Assembly: GCF_000296385.1 (NCBI RefSeq)
Contig: NZ_JH815185.1
Span: 2,707,852 to 2,771,851 of the forward strand
Length of the DNA: 64,000 bases
Reading direction: 5' to 3'
DNA from: Lachnoanaerobaculum sp. OBRC5-5
GTDB taxonomy: Bacteria > Bacillota > Clostridia > Lachnospirales > Lachnospiraceae
The notes beneath the pieces were generated by a model that was not told where the DNA came from, searched no databases, and saw nothing but the letters and a program-made list of their open reading frames with translations. The position numbers and the translations under genes are program-made. Of this stretch, positions 26,433 to 36,500 are shown one piece after another (the first letter of the stretch is position 1; each line of letters begins with the position of its first letter).

Positions 26433-27830
26433 ATGAAATTAGAGTATAAAAAGCGGATATATTGGTTGCTTAGGTTTATACTGATTGTATGTGTAGTCAA
26501 TGTGCTGACAGGATTCTATGAGATGTGTAGTACAAGCAAAAACGCAAATGCAAACCAAATCATATGGAAAGGCAAGAGATATAATAAGGACGAGACCGGA
26601 TATCACAGTATAGATGAGATTAAATATTTGGTGGATATACCGACAGATTGTGATGTGAAAGATATTTGGGCGGTGGCAAGTTATTATGCAAAGGATGACA
26701 GTGAGTGTGATACAAGACTGAAAGAACTTAAGAATATATATGATGAAGGGGGAGAAAAGGCTGTCGTAGAGGATATCATGTCTAAAGATGTAGGAGATGA
26801 TAAAAAGACTATGATGGAGTACCTGATAGTTGACGGTTGCCTAATAAGAAGTCTTGGTAACGATACGGAACTGCTTGATAATGTTCTTGAACATTGCTAT
26901 GACAGAGACTATGGATTACTTGGATACAAAAGATATATTGATATCGGAAATAAGCTCTATAAAAAGAACGGGAAGATTGAAAGAATCATTGAAGCATTTG
27001 AAACTTTAAGCAAATATACAATTGATCGTGCAATTGTGATGCCCAAATCAGAAGATGGGGATGAAAGTGCAACTGAAACGGTATACTATCATCGTATGAT
27101 ACAACTATTCCAGACATTCTCAAGTTTATCATATTTTGACGATAATCTTTTAGCGGCAAAATCATATCCCGGGATGGATAATAAGAAATATATTGTCAGG
27201 GCATCTATAAAAGAAAATTATGATATTGTATTATCCTACAAAAAATACAGATCATTTATAGATCTTGGACATATCAGTATATACGGAAGATATAAGAATC
27301 TTAATATGATAATAAAGCGTGTATCAATTAGAGATTTGGATGATTTTGATATTACAAATTATATATCATTAAAAAGTCCTGCAACTTATATGGTGGAGGA
27401 TAAATTAATTGATTTAAAAATTATATCTAAAATTTTTAGACTTTGTGGTACCTATGTAATTGTATATGATTCGGATATACATATGCTTGAGGGGTTAAGC
27501 TACGGATTTTATCCGGTACTTCCGGTGTATAGTTACTTTGATATATACAATTTAGTTGCATCTCCTGACAGTCACTATATAGATACAATAGAAGCTATAA
27601 ATAATTTTAATACAAATTTTTCAAAAGGTGGTTATTTGGAAGAGTTTGCAAATGATGTCGGCTATGATGAAAATAATCAACTGACATTGGAAAATTTCGG
27701 CGAGAAGATAGATGAACTTTGCAATATGGAAGAGAAAATTTATAGATTTTTGTATGTAGGATATAATGTTGATATAAGTAGTATTGTAAATGATTTTACC
27801 GGAAGAGAACCGTTGCATAAGAAAGATTAA
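26433..27830 (+). CDS. Family-E membrane-anchored protein (copy 1)
   Basis: A 465-residue protein with one N-terminal membrane segment (about residues 9-27) and a large outward-facing domain. The N-terminal half is helical (DIWAVASYYAKDD, RYIDIGNKLYKKN). The C-terminal half is mixed and ends with a conserved NFNTNFSKGGYLEEFANDVGYDENN motif. Two paralogues follow at 27892 and 29920. No known family is recognised. The tandem array beside toxin genes and remnants suggests orphan immunity or accessory surface proteins; this is inference. Confidence 0.65.
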   Translation: MKLEYKKRIYWLLRFILIVCVVNVLTGFYEMCSTSKNANANQIIWKGKRYNKDETGYHSIDEIKYLVDIPTDCDVKDIWAVASYYAKDDSECDTRLKELKNIYDEGGEKAVVEDIMSKDVGDDKKTMMEYLIVDGCLIRSLGNDTELLDNVLEHCYDRDYGLLGYKRYIDIGNKLYKKNGKIERIIEAFETLSKYTIDRAIVMPKSEDGDESATETVYYHRMIQLFQTFSSLSYFDDNLLAAKSYPGMDNKKYIVRASIKENYDIVLSYKKYRSFIDLGHISIYGRYKNLNMIIKRVSIRDLDDFDITNYISLKSPATYMVEDKLIDLKIISKIFRLCGTYVIVYDSDIHMLEGLSYGFYPVLPVYSYFDIYNLVASPDSHYIDTIEAINNFNTNFSKGGYLEEFANDVGYDENNQLTLENFGEKIDELCNMEEKIYRFLYVGYNVDISSIVNDFTGREPLHKKD

Positions 27831-27840
27831 AAGAGAATTT

Positions 27841-27891
27841 TCGAGAGCAATGGTGTTTACAAACCGGGTTTTACGGTTAGGAGAGACATAG
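27841..27891 (+). pseudogene. Remnant of a family-A gene tail
   Basis: The bases TCGAGAGCAATGGTGTTTA resemble the last codons of the family-A gene at 25950 (TCCGAGGGCAATAGTGTTTA). The following leader (TTTTACGGTTAGGAGAGACA) is identical to that before the first E gene. The duplicated unit therefore ran from within an A gene into the E gene. Confidence 0.6.
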
Positions 27892-29262
27892 ATGAAATTA
27901 GAGTATAAAAAGCGGATATATTGGTTGCTTAGGTTTATACTGATTGTATGTGTAGTCAATGTGCTGACCGGTATGTATGAAGTATTTACTTCCAACTATA
28001 ATGTGACAGCAAACCAAATAATATGGAGAGGTGCAAGATACAATTGGGATGAAAACAGATACCGCAATATAGACGAGCTTGAAAACTTATCCGAACTTCC
28101 AAAAGAGTGTGATATAAGGGATATTTGGGCGGTAGCAAGTTGTTATGCAAAGGATGATGTCGAGTGTGAGTCAAGGCTTAAAGAGCTTGAAAAGATGTAT
28201 AATGACCAAGGTGAAAAGCAAGTCGTAGAAAATATTCTTGAGCATGATTTAGGCGATGATAAGAAAACAAGAATGGAATATCTTATAGTAGCAGGAATCC
28301 TGACAAAAGATTTAGATAAAGGCACAGAATTATTGAATACTGCATTAGACTATTGTTTTGATAGGGACTTTGGAGTGCTTGGTTATAAAAGATACATTGA
28401 TATTGGAGATAAGCTGTACAGAAAAAATGAAAAAGTAGAAGAGATAATTAAAGCGTTTGAAATTTTAAGTAAATATACGGTTGATTATATGTCAAGTGCT
28501 GAAAAGATATTGGATAAAGACTGTAGAGATACATATATAAGGCACTATTTCAGCATGATACAGCTGTTTCAAACATTTTCAGGTATAGAATACTTTGATA
28601 ATAATCTTATATCGGAAAAATCATATGGAGGGGATAATAAGAAGTATATTATAAGAGCGGTTAAAAGTGATAGTACTGATATTTCGTTGTATTATAGAAT
28701 GTATAAACCATTTATAAAGTTGGGGAAATTAGAGATATATGGTAGGTATAAAAATTTAGATATGCGGGTATATGGTTTAATGATTGGAAGCCTGGATGAT
28801 CGTGATGTAACAGATTATATTTCTCTGAAATATTTGTCAACGCTGACATTTATTAGAAGACTTAATCATTTAGAAGCCACTTCTGATATTTTCGAACTTT
28901 GTGCCGCATATACACTTGTATATGATACAGATATACATTTGATAGAAGGAACCGCTTATGCTATTTACCCGACATATAAAATATTTGATTACATTGGTTA
29001 TAAAGATATGGTTGATACAAAAGATGCTATAAGAAATTTCAACATAAATTTTTCAAAAGGCGGATATTTTGGTGAGTTTGCAAATGAAGTGGGATATGAT
29101 GAAAACAATCCTATTACTGAAGAAAATTTCGGTGAAAGATTAGTTGAAATATTTGATATGCGATACAGATGTTATGAAGTTTTAGGTGAAGAATATGGTT
29201 ATGATATTGACTGTATTACATTAGACTTGAGTGGGAAAGAACCGTTAAAAAGAAAAGACTAA
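27892..29262 (+). CDS. Family-E membrane-anchored protein (copy 2)
   Basis: A 456-residue paralogue of the protein at 26433. About the first 75 coding bases plus the leader are identical to that copy, then the two diverge. That pattern points to recent recombination at the 5' end rather than an old whole-gene duplication. One membrane segment (residues 9-27), helical N-terminal half, and the conserved NFNINFSKGGYFGEFANEVGYDENN near the C terminus. Function unknown. Confidence 0.65.
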   Translation: MKLEYKKRIYWLLRFILIVCVVNVLTGMYEVFTSNYNVTANQIIWRGARYNWDENRYRNIDELENLSELPKECDIRDIWAVASCYAKDDVECESRLKELEKMYNDQGEKQVVENILEHDLGDDKKTRMEYLIVAGILTKDLDKGTELLNTALDYCFDRDFGVLGYKRYIDIGDKLYRKNEKVEEIIKAFEILSKYTVDYMSSAEKILDKDCRDTYIRHYFSMIQLFQTFSGIEYFDNNLISEKSYGGDNKKYIIRAVKSDSTDISLYYRMYKPFIKLGKLEIYGRYKNLDMRVYGLMIGSLDDRDVTDYISLKYLSTLTFIRRLNHLEATSDIFELCAAYTLVYDTDIHLIEGTAYAIYPTYKIFDYIGYKDMVDTKDAIRNFNINFSKGGYFGEFANEVGYDENNPITEENFGERLVEIFDMRYRCYEVLGEEYGYDIDCITLDLSGKEPLKRKD

Positions 29263-29263
29263 T

Positions 29264-29365
29264 GTAGAGACAGATGGTGGAGGCATGGATTTTATGTACC
29301 TTCAAGTTGTTGCCTAGGATGATGGAGATCCTGATGATGTTATGATCACAGAAAGTGAAAAGTAA
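29264..29365 (+). pseudogene. Fragment of a DUF5104-like lipoprotein gene
   Basis: Read in frame: VETDGGGMDFMYLQVVA, stop (TAG), DDGDPDDVMITESEK, stop. This matches two separate parts of the lipoprotein at 24515 (VKTDGGNIDFMYLQVVAKDDEDPDE and PDEVMTTESSR). The gene has lost its 5' part, has an internal deletion and carries a nonsense codon. Confidence 0.8.
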
Positions 29366-29436
29366 TACTATTTATAAAATAAACATATAATAATAACTGA
29401 AATGTACGTGATTTTAAACAGGAGGAAGAATTAAAT

Positions 29437-29895
29437 ATGAACTACACAATAACATTTTATTTAGGCATATTTATAATTATTCTAATATTTTTAATGGAGA
29501 GAATAGCATTTTTTAAGGACGAAGAATTTTTGAGGGCTGTGAGAGATACTATGGGTAAAGATCGTATATCTTTGGCAAAAAGACGAGAAAAGCCAATAAA
29601 GGGTATTATCCGGAAGAGTTCTTTGAGGAAAATGAAATTTCTGTCTATAAATTTTAAAGACTATCATGTGAAAGATATTACTGATTTGGGATATTTTAAG
29701 AATGTTGAAACTATAATACTAACATATATGGGTGATGATGAGGAGGATATAGGCACATATGAAGAAGAGAATGTACTTGATAATTTGCATTTTGTGAAAA
29801 ATTTTAAGAACTTGAGAAGAGTACAGTTATATCATCTAAAGATAAATTGTGATGTAAAGGCTGTATGCCCAAATGCAAAAGTATTTATAGACTAG
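29437..29895 (+). CDS. Family-A small membrane-anchored LRR-like protein (copy 4)
   Basis: A 152-residue protein, closest by eye to copy 2 at 1205 (shared SLAKRREKPIKGII and FKDYHVKDITDL). N-terminal membrane segment, then FFKDEEFLRAVRDTMG and LRR-like pattern. Preceded by AGGAGG. A family-E gene follows after 24 bases, repeating the A-E pair seen at 25950-27830. Function unknown. Confidence 0.7.
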   Translation: MNYTITFYLGIFIIILIFLMERIAFFKDEEFLRAVRDTMGKDRISLAKRREKPIKGIIRKSSLRKMKFLSINFKDYHVKDITDLGYFKNVETIILTYMGDDEEDIGTYEEENVLDNLHFVKNFKNLRRVQLYHLKINCDVKAVCPNAKVFID

Positions 29896-29919
29896 TCTTA
29901 GCATTAAGGAGGGATTTGC

Positions 29920-31281
29920 GTGAAGTTAAAGTACAGAAATAGAATATATATTGCCTTAATATTGATACTTGTTTTATGTATAATCAATGTATTGACCGGT
30001 ATGTACGAACTAATGTCTTCAGACTATAATGTGACAGCGAATCAAATAATATGGAACGGAGCAAGATATAACAGGGATGAAAACGGATATAAAAGAATAG
30101 ATGAACTTGAAAATTTAGTAGAAATTCCAAAAGATTGCGATGTAAAAGATATATGGGCAGTGGCAAGTTATTATGCAAAGGATGATGTCGAGTGTGATGC
30201 GAGATTAAAAGAACTTGAAAAAATATATGATACCGAGGGGAAGACGGCTACTGTAGAAAATATTTTATCCCAAGAATTAGGCAACAATAAAAAGACTGTT
30301 ATGGAGTATCTGATAGTAGACGGTATTTTGATATCAAGCTTAAGAGAGGATGAGAAACTGCTGAATACTGTGCTTGAATACTGCTTTGATCGTGACTATG
30401 GATTTTTTGGGTATAAGAGATATATCGATATCGGAAATAAGTTGTACAGAAAAAATGAAAAGCTGGAAGAGATTATTAAGGCGTTTGAAATTTTAAGCAA
30501 ATATACGATAGACCGTGCAATTGCGATTCCTGAACCAAAAGATGAGGATGAAGGTGCGGTAGAAACGGGATATTATCATGGTATGATACAACTATTTCAG
30601 GCATTTTCGAGTATGTCATATTTTGCTGATGATCTTTTATTGGAAAGGTCGTATCCGCATAGTGATAATCGGAAATATATTGTCAGGGCAACTATAAAAG
30701 AAAATTATGATATTGTCTTATCATACAAGAAGTATAAATCATTTATAAACCTTGGAAATATCAGTATATATGGTAAATATAAAAATTTGAATATGATTGT
30801 GCAATATACGGGTTTTGGTTATTTGGATTATCGATATATTGAAGAGAATATAGCGTTTAGAAGTATTGCAATTAGAAAAGTATATGATAAGTTATTCGAA
30901 TTAGATATTATGTCAGATCATTTTGGATTGCGTAGTACATATGTGCTTATATATGATACGGATATGAATACAATAGAGGGGTTCAGCTATGGTATTTATC
31001 CGGGATTTGTTCTTTTTAATGAAACCAATATAGACACTCCGGAGGCTATAAGAAATTTCAACACAAATTTTTCAAAAGGCGGTTATTTTGGTGAGTTTTC
31101 AAATGAACTGGGATATGATGAGAATAATCCACTTACTTTAGAAAACTTTGGTGAGAGAATGGATGAAATATGGGATATGAATAAGAAAACTTTAGAAGTA
31201 TTGGGAAAAGACTACAATATCAGTATGGAAATGATTGTAATGGACTTGAGTGGAGAAGAACCGTTAAAAAGAAAAGAGTAA
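29920..31281 (+). CDS. Family-E membrane-anchored protein (copy 3)
   Basis: A 453-residue paralogue with a GTG start behind AGGAGG. Membrane segment (about residues 7-25), the shared DCDVKDIWAVASYYAKDDVECD and RDYGFFGYKRYIDIGNKLYRKN blocks, and the C-terminal NFNTNFSKGGYFGEFSNELGYDENN. Its middle section (RKYIVRATIKENYDIVLSYKKY) is closer to copy 1 than to copy 2, so the copies look mosaic. Glycerol kinase begins 12 bases after its stop; this is the right edge of the T7SS island. Confidence 0.65.
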   Translation: MKLKYRNRIYIALILILVLCIINVLTGMYELMSSDYNVTANQIIWNGARYNRDENGYKRIDELENLVEIPKDCDVKDIWAVASYYAKDDVECDARLKELEKIYDTEGKTATVENILSQELGNNKKTVMEYLIVDGILISSLREDEKLLNTVLEYCFDRDYGFFGYKRYIDIGNKLYRKNEKLEEIIKAFEILSKYTIDRAIAIPEPKDEDEGAVETGYYHGMIQLFQAFSSMSYFADDLLLERSYPHSDNRKYIVRATIKENYDIVLSYKKYKSFINLGNISIYGKYKNLNMIVQYTGFGYLDYRYIEENIAFRSIAIRKVYDKLFELDIMSDHFGLRSTYVLIYDTDMNTIEGFSYGIYPGFVLFNETNIDTPEAIRNFNTNFSKGGYFGEFSNELGYDENNPLTLENFGERMDEIWDMNKKTLEVLGKDYNISMEMIVMDLSGEEPLKRKE

Positions 31282-32790
<1,509 letters not shown>

Positions 32791-32797
32791 AAAAAAA

Positions 32798-32825
32798 GGC
32801 ATTGATTTTAAAACAGGTCAATGCC
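32798..32825. terminator. Bidirectional terminator between glpK and chorismate mutase
   Basis: GGCATTGA and TCAATGCC form an 8-bp stem. A run of A lies on the left (T run for the minus strand) and TCTAAATTTT on the right. Confidence 0.75.
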
Positions 32826-32833
32826 TCTAAATT

Positions 32834-33112
32834 TTATTGTTGTTTTGAGATAAGCTTTTGCTGGAATTTTTTGCTGATTTCCATGATATCTTTGATGAGA
32901 TCGGCAGCACTGTCTGAGTAGTCCTTATTTTTTACGGTAGATTTTACTTTTGATACAACGATATCCTCTCTGTTTTGATTTAGAACAGGGAGATTATTTT
33001 TTATTTTGTAGGCCGCAATATTGGCTACCACATCCATTCTTTTTTCAAAGAGGGCTATCATTTCCTTGTCTATAGTATCAATTTTTTCACGCAGATTTTC
33101 TAATTCGTTCAT
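32834..33112 (-). CDS. Chorismate mutase, AroQ class
   Basis: A 92-residue all-helical protein: LREKIDTIDKEMIALFEKRMDVVANIAAYKIKNNLPV is the AroQ helix 1 pattern, with the arginine and lysine positions used to bind chorismate. It converts chorismate to prephenate for phenylalanine and tyrosine synthesis. Stand-alone and of typical monofunctional length. AAGGAGT precedes the ATG, and the gene converges on glpK across a shared terminator. Confidence 0.85.
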   Translation of the reverse strand: MNELENLREKIDTIDKEMIALFEKRMDVVANIAAYKIKNNLPVLNQNREDIVVSKVKSTVKNKDYSDSAADLIKDIMEISKKFQQKLISKQQ

Positions 33113-33231
33113 AAGTACTCCTTATAATGACTTGTAACCTTGTAACTACTTTATCATAATATTATATTACGGCAAAAGTAAAGACTATATTTGATTTTAC
33201 AGATAAAATAATTGATGTATAGATTTTTAAT

Positions 33232-33259
33232 TTGACAAAAGGGGAAAAATAAATATAAT
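33232..33259 (+). promoter_or_regulatory. Promoter giving a probable leaderless transcript
   Basis: TTGACA (33232-33237), 16-base spacer, TATAAT (33254-33259). The ATG of the next gene begins only seven bases after the -10 box, so transcription should start at or within a base or two of the A of the ATG. No ribosome-binding site can fit. Confidence 0.75.
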
Positions 33260-33265
33260 TAAAAT

Positions 33266-34201
33266 ATGGACTATAAAAAATTAAATTTTAAACAATTAGA
33301 AGCGGATGATATACCAAAGTATGCCAAGTTTTACGGACTTAGACATAACAGAACTTGTGACAGTGTAGAGCTTGAGAGCTTTATATGGAAAGAATATTAT
33401 AATGTAAGAGCGGCTATCGCAATGAGAGATGATGAGGAGGTTGGACTTCTTTGGCTTATGGGGGATGAGGACAGACCTTTTTCCGCTATGCCGCTTTGTA
33501 AGGAAGAGGACCTTGAGTATTGCTTCGGCTTAATGGTGGAGTATTTTAATGAAGTATTGAACTTACCTTTAAAGATTCATCTGGCAGATGAGGAAGGAAT
33601 AAAAGTATTGAATTTGCCGGAGGATAAATTTATCGTAAGGCTTGAGGAGGATGCTAAGGATTATCTCTATGATGGAGAGAAGCTTAGAACTCTTTCAGGA
33701 AAGAAGCTTCATAAAAAGAAAAATCATTACAATAATTTTATAAAGAATTATGGTGACAGATATGAGTATAGAGCTCTTGGTTGCAATCCTACAGACAGAG
33801 ATGATGTGTTCAAATTTTTGGATAAGTGGAGAGCACAAAAGGGAGAAGAGGTTGAACAACATCTGGATCCTGAGGTAGAAGGAATACATGATATTTTGCT
33901 CAATTGTACCAGGCTGAATATAAGAATGGGTGCGATATATATTGACGGCAAAATGGAGGCTTTTTCCATAGGAAGCTACAATCCACTTGAGGACATGGCT
34001 GTAATACATATTGAAAAGGCAAATCCTGAGATAACAGGTCTTTATCAAGCAATCAATAAGGAGTTTTTGGTACATGAATTTCCGAATGTAAGTCTTGTCA
34101 ATCGTGAAGACGATCTGGGACTTGAGGGACTACGGCATGCAAAGCAAAGTTATTATCCGGTGGATTATGCTTTGAAATACTATGTTGAGCAAATAAGGTA
34201 A
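33266..34201 (+). CDS. DUF2156 domain protein (phosphatidylglycerol lysyltransferase C-domain type)
   Basis: A 311-residue protein resembling the GNAT-like DUF2156 domain found at the C terminus of MprF: YYNVRAAIAMRDDEEVGLLWLMGD, KKLHKKKNHYNNFIKNYGDRYEY and INKEFLVHEFPNVSLVNREDDLGLEGLRHAKQSYYP. No membrane domain, so it is the stand-alone form, whose acceptor is unknown. Start fixed by the promoter six bases upstream. An acetyltransferase gene follows after four bases, probably one operon. Confidence 0.8.
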   Translation: MDYKKLNFKQLEADDIPKYAKFYGLRHNRTCDSVELESFIWKEYYNVRAAIAMRDDEEVGLLWLMGDEDRPFSAMPLCKEEDLEYCFGLMVEYFNEVLNLPLKIHLADEEGIKVLNLPEDKFIVRLEEDAKDYLYDGEKLRTLSGKKLHKKKNHYNNFIKNYGDRYEYRALGCNPTDRDDVFKFLDKWRAQKGEEVEQHLDPEVEGIHDILLNCTRLNIRMGAIYIDGKMEAFSIGSYNPLEDMAVIHIEKANPEITGLYQAINKEFLVHEFPNVSLVNREDDLGLEGLRHAKQSYYPVDYALKYYVEQIR

Positions 34202-34205
34202 TACT

Positions 34206-35246
34206 ATGATAAAATATTTGAATCAAAAAGAAAAAGCACTTACAAAGCCTCTGTATCAGGAGGCTTTTTTTGAAGATTCCGAAAGCTTTGTAAATTATTA
34301 TTATGAGGAAAAACTTAAAGATAACAGGATTTTGGCTGATATAGAGGGTGAGAGTATAAGGTCTATGATGATGCTGAATCCTTATAAAATATCAGTCTTT
34401 AACAAACTTTATAATTTGGACTATATAGTTGCTGTAGCTACCGGAAAGGAATTTAAGCGACAGGGATATATGAGAAGGCTCTTAAATAAGGCGCTTTGCG
34501 ATATGAATGCAGAACATGTTCCGTTTACATACTTGATTCCTGCCAATAAGGATTATTATCTGCCTTTTGACTTTGCCTTTGTGGCGGATAAAAATGAGTA
34601 TAATGCAAATTTTAGCGGACTTAAAAAGCAGGTAATAAAAGAGGAGCCTGATAAGGAGTTTATTTTTAGGATCTTGGATTTTATAAATAATGAAGTTTCA
34701 AGGGATAATGATGTATATACCTATAGAGATGAGAATTATTTTATAAGGGATCTAAAGGAGATTGCATCTGAGGACGGATCTATAAATGTATACAGTGATG
34801 AGAATGATATAGTGGCGTATGAATCTTTTTGGGGCAGGAAAAATCTTGAGCTAAAGGAGAGAATAGTATCAGGAGAACTTTCCAAAAGGGAATTCGGCAA
34901 GGAAAATATCATGGTCAGGATCACCGATATAGCAGAGCTTTTGTCAAATTTCAGAGCAAAGGAGCCTGTAGATATCATTGTTAAAATAAATGATAATATA
35001 ATAAAAGCTCAAAACGGGTACTTTAAAGTGGAGATGGACAGCAGTCATTCAAGTATTTGTAAACTTGCAGATATAGGTGATAGAGGCTTTATAGAGTTTG
35101 ATATAGTTGACTTTACATCCTGGATATTTGGGTATGTAAGTGATGTAAAATGTGATTTTGTGAATTTTTCTGATAAAAGTATTGCAAAAAAAACATTGAA
35201 TTATATAAATAAAATCAGTGGAATATTTATAAATGAACTTGTATAA
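34206..35246 (+). CDS. GNAT-family N-acetyltransferase (Eis-like)
   Basis: A 346-residue protein. The N-terminal half holds a GNAT fold with the acetyl-CoA motif AVATGKEFKRQGYMRRLLNKAL and the downstream PANKDYYLPFDFAFV. The C-terminal half (about 210-346) resembles the sterol-carrier-like domain of Eis enzymes. The substrate is unknown. Start four bases after the DUF2156 gene with AAGGT in front. Confidence 0.75.
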   Translation: MIKYLNQKEKALTKPLYQEAFFEDSESFVNYYYEEKLKDNRILADIEGESIRSMMMLNPYKISVFNKLYNLDYIVAVATGKEFKRQGYMRRLLNKALCDMNAEHVPFTYLIPANKDYYLPFDFAFVADKNEYNANFSGLKKQVIKEEPDKEFIFRILDFINNEVSRDNDVYTYRDENYFIRDLKEIASEDGSINVYSDENDIVAYESFWGRKNLELKERIVSGELSKREFGKENIMVRITDIAELLSNFRAKEPVDIIVKINDNIIKAQNGYFKVEMDSSHSSICKLADIGDRGFIEFDIVDFTSWIFGYVSDVKCDFVNFSDKSIAKKTLNYINKISGIFINELV

Positions 35247-35344
35247 TAAGCGTTGATGCATAAAAGCTTGTAAGAGGAAATTATAATTTTGCTTGTAATA
35301 TATTGGAGCTTTATACTATATGCAGATAGAAAGAAGGGTGTAAA

Positions 35345-35989
35345 ATGAAAAATCCATTACATTATCAATTATCTGAATATGATTGCGGGCCTACTTCAAT
35401 GCTTAATGCACTGAGCTTTCTATTTGAAAGGGAAGATATTCCGCCTGAGGTTATCAGAAATATTATGCTGTATACGCTTGACTGTTACAGTAATGAGGGG
35501 CATCCGGGTAAGAGCGGAACTTCTCATATGGCAATGATGTTTCTTAGTAATTGGCTGAACAGATTCAGGGAGATAAGACAGCTCAATGTCATATGTGAAT
35601 ATATTACAGGTGAACAGGTTTTTATAGGTGAAACAAGCCGTATAAATGATGCCCTTAATAGAGGCGGTGCGGTGGTAGTAAGGCTCTTTTATGATGTACA
35701 GCATTATGCCCTGCTTACCGGTGCGGATGATAAGAATATTTACATGTTTGATCCTTATTATGAGGATGAGTTTACGGATGAGCATTGGTCACAGTTCATA
35801 CCGGAAGGTGATGTGAAACTGGTACTTGACCAACCTTTAAAATATAATCGTATTGTGCCTTTCGGATATTTTAACAGGGAGGATGACGTACTCTATGCCC
35901 TTGGAAAGTTCGAAAACCGTGAGGCGGTAATACTTTATAACGAAAAGACCGAAAAGACTCCGGAGAAGACGATAGAGTACTTTATATAA
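35345..35989 (+). CDS. C39-like cysteine peptidase domain protein
   Basis: A 214-residue protein with the papain-like C39 pattern: catalytic Cys in YDCGPTSMLNAL (about residue 14), His in VQHYALLTGAD and Asp in MFDPYY. It has no signal peptide and no ABC transporter fused to it, so it is probably a cytosolic peptidase or papain-like hydrolase. A GAAGGGTG site precedes the ATG. Substrate unknown. Confidence 0.7.
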   Translation: MKNPLHYQLSEYDCGPTSMLNALSFLFEREDIPPEVIRNIMLYTLDCYSNEGHPGKSGTSHMAMMFLSNWLNRFREIRQLNVICEYITGEQVFIGETSRINDALNRGGAVVVRLFYDVQHYALLTGADDKNIYMFDPYYEDEFTDEHWSQFIPEGDVKLVLDQPLKYNRIVPFGYFNREDDVLYALGKFENREAVILYNEKTEKTPEKTIEYFI

Positions 35990-36104
35990 AAGTCAACACA
36001 AATATTATAGTTTATTATAAGACACAATACAGGTTTTATATTGAGAAAAGAATATGAAAACGGTAAAATAAGAACAGAAAGTGAGTTTAGGGAGGCTTTA
36101 GAAT

Positions 36105-36329
36105 ATGTGCTATCTTGTTGCAAAGAAGGCTGACGGTATAGGAAGTATAGCGCTACAGACTTCTCATGGACAACATTTGGTTGATTTCAAAAAAAAGATA
36201 ATAAAAGAGATAGGTGTTGAGAATATACAACTGGTTACTATAAGCAGACCGTCAGCTTATGGAGAATATGAGCCATATAGATTTGTTGATACAGAGCAGG
36301 AATTTGAAGAGAATTTAAAATTGCTTTAG
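36105..36329 (+). CDS. Small DUF6718-like protein
   Basis: A 74-residue protein (MCYLVAKKADGIGSIALQT, ending with RPSAYGEYEPYRFVDTEQEF). The start and the SRPSAYGEYEPY segment match, as I recall it, the DUF6718 family of small Clostridia proteins; no function is known for it. GGGAGG precedes the ATG and a terminator follows. Confidence 0.65.
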   Translation: MCYLVAKKADGIGSIALQTSHGQHLVDFKKKIIKEIGVENIQLVTISRPSAYGEYEPYRFVDTEQEFEENLKLL

Positions 36330-36380
36330 CATATACAATGTGTGGAATACTTTTTTTATATTATATGGAATATACTTTCA

Positions 36381-36412
36381 GGCAGTTAATCTAATGATTG
36401 GCTGTCTTTTTT
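36381..36412 (+). terminator. Terminator after the small DUF6718-like gene
   Basis: GGCAGTTAATC and GATTGGCTGTC form an 11-bp stem with several GU pairs and a TAAT loop, followed by TTTTTT. Confidence 0.75.
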
Positions 36413-36500
36413 AAATTCTTTAAAATCACCACCAAAGTCCGAAAAGATGTACAGCATGTCTGATATGATAATTACAGTAAATATATTAACGGAGGTAATT

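Noticed and set aside
1-31281. Insertion sequences or prophage as carriers of the island
   Set aside because: No transposase, integrase, terminal repeats or structural phage genes were found in this span.
35345-35989. Bacteriocin-processing C39 transporter
   Set aside because: Only a peptidase-like domain is present, with no membrane or ATPase domains and no precursor peptide gene nearby.
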